Origin: Bacteroidia bacterium
GTDB taxonomy: Bacteria; Bacteroidota; Bacteroidia; B-17B0; Aurantibacillaceae
Assembly: GCA_014379485.1 (NCBI GenBank)
Contig: JACMLS010000937.1
Coordinates: 1-12,169, forward strand
Direction of reading: 5' to 3'
Length of the DNA: 12,169 nt
The position numbers and the translations under genes are program-made. The notes below the pieces were generated by a model. It saw only the letters and a program-made list of their open reading frames with translations. It made no database searches and was not told where the DNA came from. Of the stretch, positions 6,601 through 12,169 are shown piece after piece; positions within the stretch are counted from its first letter, which is position 1; each line of letters starts with the position of its first letter.

Positions 6601-8158
6601 ACTCTTTAAACTTCAGCATATAATGCAAACCAACACTTTCCTTTCTCTGCTTTGCATGTTTAATAATTAAATACCCAATGCAAATTAAATTTCTCAGCTC
6701 GCACAACCTTGGAGAAATGGTTGTTTTTTCATAAAGCGCTTCGTTTTCCTGATATAAAATTTCCAAACGGTCAAAGGCGCGTTTCAATCGTAATTCAGAG
6801 CGCACAATGCCCACGTAATTGCTCATGATCTGCTGCACTTCTCTTAAGCTTTGTGTTATTAAGATCATTTCTTCGGGGTGCTCTGTTCCTTCTGCATCCC
6901 AATCCGGAATTTTTTCGTTGAAAGAATTATTCTGCATTTCAGCAATGGAATCGGCGGCGGCGTGGTGCGCATACACCAATCCTTCCAACAAAGAATTACT
7001 TGCCAAACGATTTGCTCCGTGTAAACCTGTGCAGGTACATTCTCCGATAGCAAATAATTTTTCAATAGTACTTCTTCCGGTTTTGTCTACAATAATTCCA
7101 CCACACAAATAATGTTGTGCGGGTACAACCGGAATTTTTTTAATGAAAGGATCAATTCCCAAACTCATACATTTATTATAAATATTTGGAAAATGATCTA
7201 TAAAACCTTTTCTGTCTAAATGCCGGCAATCCAGTTCAACATAATCGTGTCCGTGCAATTTCATTTCGTTGTCAATGGCGCGCGCAACAATATCTCTGGG
7301 CGCAAGGCAACCGCGCTCGTCGTATTTTTGCATGAACTCTTTTCCATCAATTGTTTTGAGCACAGCACCAAATCCGCGTACAGCTTCAGAAATTAAATAA
7401 CTCGGATGCTCGCCCGGATTGTATAATGAAGTTGGATGAAACTGTACAAACTCCATATCTTTTACATGACCTTTTGCACGGTACACCATTGCAATTCCGT
7501 CTCCGGTAGAAACTTTCGGGTTGGTGGTGGTAACATAAACATGTCCCGCACCACCTGTTGCCATGCAAGTTACTTTTGCAAGTATGGTTTCAATTTTATT
7601 TGTTTTTGCATCCAGCACATAAGCTCCGTAACATTTAATGTCGGGCGTTTTACTGTTTACAATTTCGCCTAAATGATGCTGGGTTAAAATGTCAATTGCA
7701 AAATGATGATCGAGAATGGTAATGTTTGGATGTTTGTACACTTTGGCAAGCAAGGCGCGTTCAATTTCAAAACCTGTATTGTCTTTATGATGTAAAACCC
7801 TGTGTTCGCTATGGCCGCCTTCTCTGGCAAGGTCATATTCTCCTTTTTTATTTTTGTCGAAATTGGCACCCCATTCAATCAGTTCCTTTACTTTTTCTGT
7901 CGATTCAGTGATCACCATTCGCACCACTTCCTCATCGCATAAACCTGCGCCTGCAATTAATGTGTCGTTAATATGTTTTTCGTGCGAATCGGGTTCGTAC
8001 ATTACAGCCGCAATACCGCCTTGTGCGTATTTTGTATTGCTTTCATCTTCACTCGCTTTTGTTACAATGAACACGCTTCCCTTATCTGCCACTTTTAAAG
8101 CGTAGGTAAGGCCTGCAATTCCGCTGCCTATTATCAGAAAATCAACTCTCCTTTTCAA
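6599..8158 (-). CDS. nadB: L-aspartate oxidase
   Basis: The product has 519 residues. It oxidises L-aspartate to iminoaspartate with FAD, the first step of de novo NAD synthesis; NadA then condenses the product with dihydroxyacetone phosphate. Visible signatures are the FAD-binding DFLIIGSGIAG at 6-16, the NTKYAQGGIAAV loop at 41-52, AREGGHSEHR at 111-120, QFHPTSLY at 239-246, LAPRDIVARAI at 285-295, QHYLCGGI at 348-355 and GECTCTGLHGANRLASNSLLEG at 372-393. E113, H241, R288 and H349 fall where the E. coli enzyme has its catalytic Glu121, His244, Arg290 and His351. The helical C-domain ends SPRLCELRNL. The GGHS motif and length favour NadB over succinate dehydrogenase or fumarate reductase flavoproteins. 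The start is a TTG at 8158: an in-frame stop lies just upstream at 8162-8164 and no ATG precedes the FAD motif. It is divergent from the Nfu gene, with no TAnnTTTG box visible. Confidence 0.95.
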   Translation of the reverse strand: MKRRVDFLIIGSGIAGLTYALKVADKGSVFIVTKASEDESNTKYAQGGIAAVMYEPDSHEKHINDTLIAGAGLCDEEVVRMVITESTEKVKELIEWGANFDKNKKGEYDLAREGGHSEHRVLHHKDNTGFEIERALLAKVYKHPNITILDHHFAIDILTQHHLGEIVNSKTPDIKCYGAYVLDAKTNKIETILAKVTCMATGGAGHVYVTTTNPKVSTGDGIAMVYRAKGHVKDMEFVQFHPTSLYNPGEHPSYLISEAVRGFGAVLKTIDGKEFMQKYDERGCLAPRDIVARAIDNEMKLHGHDYVELDCRHLDRKGFIDHFPNIYNKCMSLGIDPFIKKIPVVPAQHYLCGGIIVDKTGRSTIEKLFAIGECTCTGLHGANRLASNSLLEGLVYAHHAAADSIAEMQNNSFNEKIPDWDAEGTEHPEEMILITQSLREVQQIMSNYVGIVRSELRLKRAFDRLEILYQENEALYEKTTISPRLCELRNLICIGYLIIKHAKQRKESVGLHYMLKFKE

Positions 8159-8175
8159 TTTTTAAGTGTAAATTT

Positions 8176-8254
8176 GTAGTAGATTTTAATTTGAAATTTA
8201 AAGTTTAATTAGTGATCCCGATAGCTATCGGGACTGTGGCTATAAATCTACTAC
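8176..8254. repeat. nested inverted repeats in the nadB/nfu divergent spacer
   Basis: Outer arms GTAGTAGATTT (8176-8186) and AAATCTACTAC (8244-8254) are 11-bp exact inverted copies. Between them lies the perfect 18-bp palindrome at 8216-8233. The gap between outer arms is AT-rich and holds no gene. The arrangement could be a cruciform, a shared operator region for the two divergent genes, or a small non-coding repeat element. Confidence 0.6.
8216..8233. repeat. 18-bp perfect palindrome TCCCGATAGCTATCGGGA
   Basis: This fully self-complementary 18-mer stands out as the only GC-rich element in the divergent spacer. From memory, palindromes of this exact word recur between genes in many Bacteroidota genomes, so it is more likely a dispersed repeat than a private operator. 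Confidence 0.8.
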
Positions 8255-8266
8255 TAAGATACTGAA

Positions 8267-8890
8267 ATGCAAAACAACGACATACCCTGGGAATTTTACG
8301 TAGAAGGAACGCCGAACCCTGAAACAATGAAATTTGTTGCCAGTAAACTCATTATTGAAAATGGGGGCACTGCAAATTACCTGAACATTACAGAAACCAA
8401 ACAGGCCCCACTCATTCAAAAACTTTTCGAATTTCCATTTACAAAAGCGGTTTTTGTATCCGGAAATTATCTCACCATTACCAAACACAATTTCATTAAC
8501 TGGGAAGATGTTTTTATTGAAGTGAAGAATTTTCTTACGGATTACACGCGTTCAGGAAAACCCCTTATCAACGATCTTCCTAAAAAAGATGTGCCGGTTG
8601 ATAATGAGTTTAAAGAAACCAAAACCGTTTACACAGAACACGCCATTCCTAAAAACGAAGTAGAAGCAAAGATCATTGAAACGCTCGAAAACTATATTCG
8701 CCCCGCTGTTGAGCAGGATGGTGGCCTGATCACTTTTAAATCTTTTGAAGACGGCGTTGTAACCGTTCAGATGCGTGGCGCCTGCAGTGGTTGCCCAAGC
8801 AGCACCATGACTTTAAAAGCGGGTATAGAAGCTTTATTGAAAAGATTGCTTCCTGAACAAGTGAAAGAAGTGGTGAGCGAAGCGCTTTAA
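8267..8890 (+). CDS. Nfu-type iron-sulfur cluster carrier protein
   Basis: The product has 207 residues in two domains. Residues about 8-93 match the Nfu N-terminal domain (FYVEGTPNPETMKFVASK and the helix/strand pattern through GNYLTITKHNFINWEDV). A charged linker (about 94-128) leads to the NifU C-terminal domain (about 130-207), with RPAVEQDGGLITF, the GACSGCPSS motif bearing cluster-ligating C173 and C176, and TLKAGIEALL. Nfu proteins hold a [4Fe-4S] cluster at the subunit interface through this CxxC pair and deliver it to apo-enzymes. This is the stand-alone Nfu arrangement, not the nitrogen-fixation scaffold NifU, which has an IscU-like N-domain. It is divergent from nadB across a 108-nt spacer. 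NadA, the next enzyme of that pathway, needs a [4Fe-4S] cluster, so a functional link is plausible but is inference. The ATG at 8267 gives the expected N-terminus. No unusual features were seen. Confidence 0.92.
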   Translation: MQNNDIPWEFYVEGTPNPETMKFVASKLIIENGGTANYLNITETKQAPLIQKLFEFPFTKAVFVSGNYLTITKHNFINWEDVFIEVKNFLTDYTRSGKPLINDLPKKDVPVDNEFKETKTVYTEHAIPKNEVEAKIIETLENYIRPAVEQDGGLITFKSFEDGVVTVQMRGACSGCPSSTMTLKAGIEALLKRLLPEQVKEVVSEAL

Positions 8891-8907
8891 ATCTCCTGGT
8901 TTTCTTA

Positions 8908-8926
8908 ATAATGCATTTTGCATTAT
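8908..8926. repeat. 8-bp-arm inverted repeat ATAATGCA/TGCATTAT
   Basis: The arms flank a 3-nt TTT loop and overlap the first copy of the 14-bp tandem repeat. The stem is AT-rich with no T-run following, so termination of the upstream Nfu gene here would be weak at best. Confidence 0.45.
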
Positions 8927-8941
8927 ACATTTTGCATTATA
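8914..8941. repeat. exact 2 x 14-bp tandem repeat CATTTTGCATTATA
   Basis: Two perfect copies lie head to tail (8914-8927 and 8928-8941) in the 75-nt gap between the Nfu gene and the ATPase gene. The second copy provides the TTTG used as the -33 box of the ATPase promoter. Confidence 0.85.
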
Positions 8942-8961
8942 CTTTTTGTTGTGTATCTTTG
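8931..8961 (+). promoter_or_regulatory. consensus Bacteroidota promoter TTTG-N19-TATCTTTG
   Basis: The -33 box TTTG (8931-8934) and the -7 box TATCTTTG (8954-8961) are separated by 19 nt, matching the TTTG-N19-21-TAnnTTTG consensus of the primary sigma factor in this phylum. The ATG at 8966 begins 4 nt after the -7 box, so the transcript should start at or within a few bases of the start codon, implying a leaderless or nearly leaderless mRNA. Confidence 0.7.
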
Positions 8962-8965
8962 GGGA

Positions 8966-10096
8966 ATGAATGAGTACAATCCCTTTCCAATTTCCGGTTA
9001 TCATGGTCCTGAATTGTTTTGTGATAGGGAAAAGGAGACCGCTAAACTAATTACCCATATTAAGAACGGGATTAACTCTACACTTATTTCTACACGGAGA
9101 ATGGGCAAAACAGGCCTTATTTACCATGTATTTGATTCATTAAAAAAAAGGCGGGATGTGGAATGTATTTATGTTGATATTTTTGGCACTCAGAATATTA
9201 AGCAATTGACTAACAGTCTGGGTACAGCAATTATGAGGGCAATTCCAGAAAAGAAAAGTATTGGTAAAAAATTTGTAGAGTATATTAAAGGATTTAAGCC
9301 AACCATAAGTTTTGATGGAATAACAGGTGAACCGGAAGTAAGTATTGATTTTTCAAGTCCTGAACAGGCACAGCATTCTCTCGCGTCGTTATTCTCTTTT
9401 CTTGAACAACAAAATATAACTGTGGTTGTTGCCATAGATGAGTTTCAGCAGGTAACAGAGTATCCGGAAAAAAACACAGAGGCAATTCTAAGAACAATTA
9501 TTCAGCCTTTAAAGAATGTAAGATTCATTTTCAGCGGAAGTGGTGAGCATATTTTAACGGAAATGTTTAATAGTTATAAAAGACCTTTTTTTTCCAGTAC
9601 GCAGGTGGTTTCATTAAAAGAGATTGAATCTGAAGTATACATGAATTTTATTCTGAAAACTCTTGCAGCGCACAAAAGAAAAATTAACAGGGTAGCTCTT
9701 GAGTACATTACAACCTGGACAAGGTTACATACTTATTATACACAAACTTTTTGCAACCGGATTTTTTATTCCGGTATTAAAAATATTGGTCTTGAGGAGG
9801 TAAAAACGTTAGGTCTTGATTTGTTGAATGATCAGGAATCAGTTTTTTATCAATACAGAAACCTTTTAACTGCAAATCAATGGCAATTATTAAATGCGAT
9901 TGCAAAAGAGGATAGGGTATTTCAGCCTAATTCAAAAGATTTTATTAAAAAATACGATTTGGGCTCACAGGGAAATGTACAAAGAGCCCTCGAAGCCTTG
10001 CTTACGAAAGATATGGTTTTCAAAGGAAGAAATGAGAATGAAAATTTTTACAGAGTAAGTGATTGTTTTTTGGCAAGATGGTTGGAAAGACATTAG
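8966..10096 (+). CDS. archaeal-type AAA ATPase (ATP-binding protein of unknown role)
   Basis: The product has 376 residues. It starts at the ATG at 8966 because the in-frame ATG at 8918 lies inside the tandem repeat and upstream of the promoter. NPFPISGYHGPELFCDREKE opens this Bacteroidota ATPase family (ATPase_2/Arch_ATPase, PF01637-like). The Walker A region at 42-49 is STRRMGKT, with Ser in place of the usual first Gly but the GKT intact, as is common here. Walker B is VVVAIDEFQ at 153-161, and a sensor-like FIFSGSGEH is at 187-195. The C-terminal part (about 300-376, QWQLLNAIAKE...NVQRALEALLTKDMV) looks like a winged helix, suggesting DNA or protein binding. Members are multi-copy, stand-alone P-loop ATPases without a settled function. 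No membrane segment or partner gene is visible. It ends 14 nt before the convergent FAD gene. Function cannot be assigned. Confidence 0.82.
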   Translation: MNEYNPFPISGYHGPELFCDREKETAKLITHIKNGINSTLISTRRMGKTGLIYHVFDSLKKRRDVECIYVDIFGTQNIKQLTNSLGTAIMRAIPEKKSIGKKFVEYIKGFKPTISFDGITGEPEVSIDFSSPEQAQHSLASLFSFLEQQNITVVVAIDEFQQVTEYPEKNTEAILRTIIQPLKNVRFIFSGSGEHILTEMFNSYKRPFFSSTQVVSLKEIESEVYMNFILKTLAAHKRKINRVALEYITTWTRLHTYYTQTFCNRIFYSGIKNIGLEEVKTLGLDLLNDQESVFYQYRNLLTANQWQLLNAIAKEDRVFQPNSKDFIKKYDLGSQGNVQRALEALLTKDMVFKGRNENENFYRVSDCFLARWLERH

Positions 10097-10098
10097 CC

Positions 10099-10116
10099 TT
10101 TTGAAATTCTTCAAAA
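10099..10116. terminator. weak AT-rich hairpin between convergent genes
   Basis: TTTTGAA (10099-10105) and TTCAAAA (10110-10116) form a 7-bp stem around an ATTC loop, spanning the 14-nt gap between the ATPase stop and the FAD-dehydrogenase stop. Its position and A/T flanks suit a bidirectional terminator, but with one G:C pair it is weak and may be chance. Confidence 0.3.
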
Positions 10117-11700
10117 TAGATTCTTCTGAATAATTTTTTCTGCAACTCTTTCTCCGTCCATTGCGGCGCTTACAATTCCTCCGGCGTAACCGGCTCCTTC
10201 GCCGCAAGGGTATAATCCTTTTATTTCAACATGCTCACAGGTTTCTGCATCGCGCGGAATGCGGACAGGTGTAGAGGTACGCGATTCAACGCCCACCAAA
10301 ACTGCTTCGTTGGTATAATATCCGCGCATTTTTTTTCCGAATTCTTTTAAACCTTCGCGCAAAGAATCTGCAATAAGATCTCCTAGTACGTTTTGTAATT
10401 GCACAGAAGTAATTCCGGGTAAATAAGAACAATCAGGAAGTGAGTTGCTGTGTTTTTTATTTACAAAATCAACTAAACGTTGTGCGGGTGCAGTTTGTGT
10501 TTTTCCTCCGTTTATCCATGCATTCTTCTCAAGCTCCTGCTGAAATCTTAATCCGCTTAAAGCTTTTTCTTTTTCAAATTTTTTAAAATCATTTAAATCA
10601 AGACCAACAACAATTCCGCTGTTGGCATAAGGGTTATTTCTTTTGGATGGACTCCAGCCGTTGGTAACAACTTCTTGCTGTGCGGTGGCACAAGGCGCAA
10701 TAATTCCGCCGGGGCACATGCAAAAAGAATAAACGCCTTTGCCTTTTACCTGGTGTACCATGCTGTAAGAAGAGGCGGGTAGTAGTTCTCTTATTTTTTC
10801 TGTTTCTTCTTTTGTTCTGCAATGGTATTGTGCGCTGTCAATAATTTCCTGCGGGTGTTCAATGCGTACACCCATTGCAAAAGGTTTTGCTTCAATAAAA
10901 ATATTTTTTTTCTGTAGCAATTCGTAAATGTCTCTGGCGCTGTGGCCGGTGGCAAGAATTAAATTTTTTGTGCTGATCTTTTTTGTTTCTCCGTTTTTAA
11001 GATCAAGAATTTCTATTACAGAAATTTCTTTGTTTTCAATCTCAAGATCCGTTAATTTATGTTCGAAAAGAATTTCGCCACCGTGTTTTAAAATTGTTTC
11101 GCGCATTTTTTCTATAATGCCGGGTAGTTTATTGGTGCCAATGTGTGGGTGCGCATCTACCATGATCTCTGAACTTGCGCCATGAAAAATAAAAATGCGC
11201 AAAATTCTGTTTATGTCTCCGCGCTTATTACTGCGTGTATATAATTTTCCGTCAGAATAAGTTCCTGCGCCGCCTTCGCCAAAACAATAATTGCTTTCCG
11301 GGTTTACAATATGATCTTTGTTTATTGCGGCAAGATCTCTTCTCCTGTCTTTAACCGTTTTTCCTCTTTCAATAATGATAGGTTTAATTCCGCTTTCCAA
11401 AAAACGTAGTGCGGCAAACAATCCAGCCGGACCAGCGCCAATGATCACAGCGCTTTGTTTTCCCTCAACATCTTTATAGAACATTGAAAAATCTTCCTCT
11501 TCCGGAATTTCATCAATAAAAATTTTAAGGGTAAGATTTATTTTAATGCTTCTGCCCCTTGCATCAACAGATCTTTTTAAAAGCCTGAAGAAGAATTTTT
11601 TTTCGGGAGACAAAGAAAGCGCATCAGCAATTTCTTCTTTTAGTAATTGTTCATTAGCTGCCACTGCCGCTGAAGTGGAAAGCCGGAGTTCTTGTTGCAT
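10111..11700 (-). CDS. FAD-dependent dehydrogenase, COG2509 family
   Basis: The product has 529 residues. The family is a soluble NAD(P)/FAD-dependent oxidoreductase of unknown substrate, usually annotated only as 'FAD-dependent protein'. Residues 1-78 form the N-terminal alpha/beta domain typical of the family (LLKRSVDARGRSIKINLTLKI). The dinucleotide-binding loop AVIIGAGPAGLFAALRF is at 84-100 with ERG (111-113) ending the second strand. The hallmark block CFGEGGAGTYSDGKLYTR is at 139-156, LILATGHSARDIYELL at 247-262, the Cys-containing SFCMCPGG at 325-332, and the FAD-closing GLYPCGEGAGYAGGIVSAAMDG at 495-516. The length is normal and the protein is complete. The ATG at 11700 is supported by a -7 box 4 nt upstream. 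It is convergent with the ATPase and divergent from the DUF2306-like gene, so it appears to be a single-gene transcript. The substrate is not inferable. Confidence 0.88.
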   Translation of the reverse strand: MQQELRLSTSAAVAANEQLLKEEIADALSLSPEKKFFFRLLKRSVDARGRSIKINLTLKIFIDEIPEEEDFSMFYKDVEGKQSAVIIGAGPAGLFAALRFLESGIKPIIIERGKTVKDRRRDLAAINKDHIVNPESNYCFGEGGAGTYSDGKLYTRSNKRGDINRILRIFIFHGASSEIMVDAHPHIGTNKLPGIIEKMRETILKHGGEILFEHKLTDLEIENKEISVIEILDLKNGETKKISTKNLILATGHSARDIYELLQKKNIFIEAKPFAMGVRIEHPQEIIDSAQYHCRTKEETEKIRELLPASSYSMVHQVKGKGVYSFCMCPGGIIAPCATAQQEVVTNGWSPSKRNNPYANSGIVVGLDLNDFKKFEKEKALSGLRFQQELEKNAWINGGKTQTAPAQRLVDFVNKKHSNSLPDCSYLPGITSVQLQNVLGDLIADSLREGLKEFGKKMRGYYTNEAVLVGVESRTSTPVRIPRDAETCEHVEIKGLYPCGEGAGYAGGIVSAAMDGERVAEKIIQKNLF

Positions 11701-11704
11701 ATGG

Positions 11705-11712
11705 CAAAGTTA
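11705..11712 (-). promoter_or_regulatory. candidate -7 box TAACTTTG (minus strand) of the FAD-dehydrogenase gene
   Basis: Read on the minus strand this matches TAnnTTTG and ends 4 nt before the ATG at 11700, the same spacing as in front of the ATPase gene. A -33 TTTG is not visible at 19-21 nt. If used, it would again give a leaderless transcript. Confidence 0.4.
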
Positions 11713-11753
11713 ATGAATCCGCGGGATAATCTTTTCGCGCGGAGTTTACCGTT

Positions 11754-11823
11754 GGTTGGAAGGATGGAAGATTGGAAGAGTGGGGAGCGCCACGCAACCT
11801 TCCAATCTTCCATTCTTCCAACC
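11754..11823. repeat. long inverted repeat of GGAAGATT-type words, 25-bp arms
   Basis: The left arm 11754-11778 (GGTTGGAAGG...ATTGGAAG) and the right arm 11799-11823 (CTTCCAATC...TTCCAACC) are complementary at 24 of 25 positions. The 20-nt loop contains a further 4-bp GTGG/CCAC stem. Each arm is itself a run of TTGGAAG/ATGGAAG words. It lies between divergent starts, so it cannot be a terminator for either gene. It may be a dispersed intergenic repeat. Confidence 0.88.
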
Positions 11824-11897
11824 AAAACGAATCGCCTTTGATAATATTAACAACAAAAATTCCGTAAGAGCGTATTTATTCTTCTGCCTTGCATTTC

Positions 11898-11966
11898 GCC
11901 CCAAAACCGGACCGTTTGCCCCTCCCCTTTGCCAATTGCCCCAAAAACCGGCTGCTTGCCCCTCTT
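11898..11966. repeat. degenerate C-rich tandem repeat, period about 40 bp
   Basis: GCCCCAAAACCGG...TTTGCCCCTC beginning at 11898 recurs as GCCCCAAAAACCGG...CTTGCCCCTC beginning at 11938, with small indels. No function is apparent. Confidence 0.55.
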
Positions 11967-12020
11967 TTCTGCGGGACATTTTTGAAGCCGCGTTCTTTGT
12001 CCCATCAAAATTTTTACATC

Positions 12021-12169
12021 ATGCTCGAACTACTCGATAAAATCAATCTCTACACCCACATCATTGCCGGAACCTCCACTTTGATCACTGGTCCCATTGC
12101 CATTTTCTACAATTTCCGCGACGTGCGTAAGCACCGCATCGTAGGTAAGCTGTTTTTCTATGCCATGCT
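12021..12169 (+). CDS. DUF2306-like membrane protein, N-terminal part (runs off the window)
   Basis: Only 49 codons are present and the frame is open to the window end. From ATG 12021 the protein begins MLELLDKINLYTHIIAGTST, then a hydrophobic stretch LITGPIAIFYNF, then RDVRKHRIVGKLFFYAM. The pattern HxxAGTxxLxxGxxAxxxxxRxxxHRxxGKxFxYAM is what the first helix pair of DUF2306 or related small membrane proteins looks like, with a helix, a basic cytosolic turn containing HR, then a second helix. The function of that family is not established. The start is supported by an abrupt change from repeat-rich spacer to good codon usage. It is divergent from the FAD-dehydrogenase gene. Confidence 0.65.
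   Translation, partial: MLELLDKINLYTHIIAGTSTLITGPIAIFYNFRDVRKHRIVGKLFFYAM

Larger units (their letters stand above)
11701..12020. other. divergent spacer without genes
   Basis: These 320 bases separate two divergently oriented genes. They contain the hairpin repeat at 11754-11823, an AT-rich stretch (11824-11890) and a C-rich degenerate tandem repeat (11898-11966). The open frames across it translate the repeats themselves and show no family resemblance, so I call no gene here. Confidence 0.6.

Noticed and set aside
8918..8965. Upstream ATG at 8918 as start of the ATPase gene
   Set aside because: It lies inside the tandem repeat and ahead of the promoter; the family N-terminus (NPFP..GYHGPE) begins right after the ATG at 8966.
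10111..11700. Assigning a specific substrate or pathway to the FAD-dependent dehydrogenase
   Set aside because: The COG2509-type blocks identify the family only, and no neighbouring gene suggests a substrate.
11756..12040. Plus-strand open frame of 94 codons in the divergent spacer
   Set aside because: It reads through the hairpin and C-rich repeats, overlaps the start of the DUF2306-like gene in another frame, and shows no domain.

Overview
The window looks like a chromosomal stretch from a low-GC member of the Bacteroidota. The evidence is TAnnTTTG-type -7 promoter boxes, starts without Shine-Dalgarno sequences, signal peptides ending in (C/F)(A/G)Q, an OmpA protein with PD40 and carboxypeptidase-regulatory-like domains, a Bacteroidota-style porin, and an ATPase of the NPFxxxGYxxPExFCDRE type common in that phylum. 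I cannot place it below phylum level. No rRNA, tRNA, CRISPR array, transposase or phage gene is visible.

Layout. (1) 1-1778: the tail of a SulP anion transporter (STAS domain, with an apparent frameshift near the window edge), followed after 12 nt by an outer-membrane porin. They are probably one operon for anion uptake across both membranes. (2) 1779-2074: a gene-free spacer carrying a large imperfect inverted repeat built of AGTATA-like words. (3) 2075-6518: three co-directional genes with 50-nt gaps, all exported: a small beta-barrel with a charged helical tail, a von Willebrand A protein with an intact MIDAS, and a 699-aa protein with a lectin-like N-domain, PD40 propeller, CRD and OmpA domains. 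The last resembles PorE in layout, and its OmpA domain has Ser in place of the usual peptidoglycan-binding Asp. (4) 6599-8158 (minus) nadB, L-aspartate oxidase, starting with TTG, divergent from (5) 8267-8890, an Nfu-type Fe-S carrier. NadB makes the substrate of the Fe-S enzyme NadA, so the pairing is sensible, although nadA is not in the window. (6) 8966-10096: an archaeal-type AAA ATPase of unknown role behind a consensus promoter that implies a leaderless mRNA. (7) 10111-11700 (minus): a COG2509-type FAD-dependent dehydrogenase, convergent with the ATPase. (8) 11701-12020: a divergent spacer with a 25-bp-arm hairpin and a 40-bp-period degenerate repeat. (9) 12021-end: the start of a DUF2306-like membrane protein.

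Two things stand out. The three-gene envelope cassette looks like a functional unit whose role I cannot name. In addition, every sizeable spacer that separates transcription units, as opposed to genes within an operon, contains its own short-word tandem or inverted repeat, each with a different word. In one case the repeat supplies the -33 element of a promoter. The rest is mostly ordinary housekeeping content.
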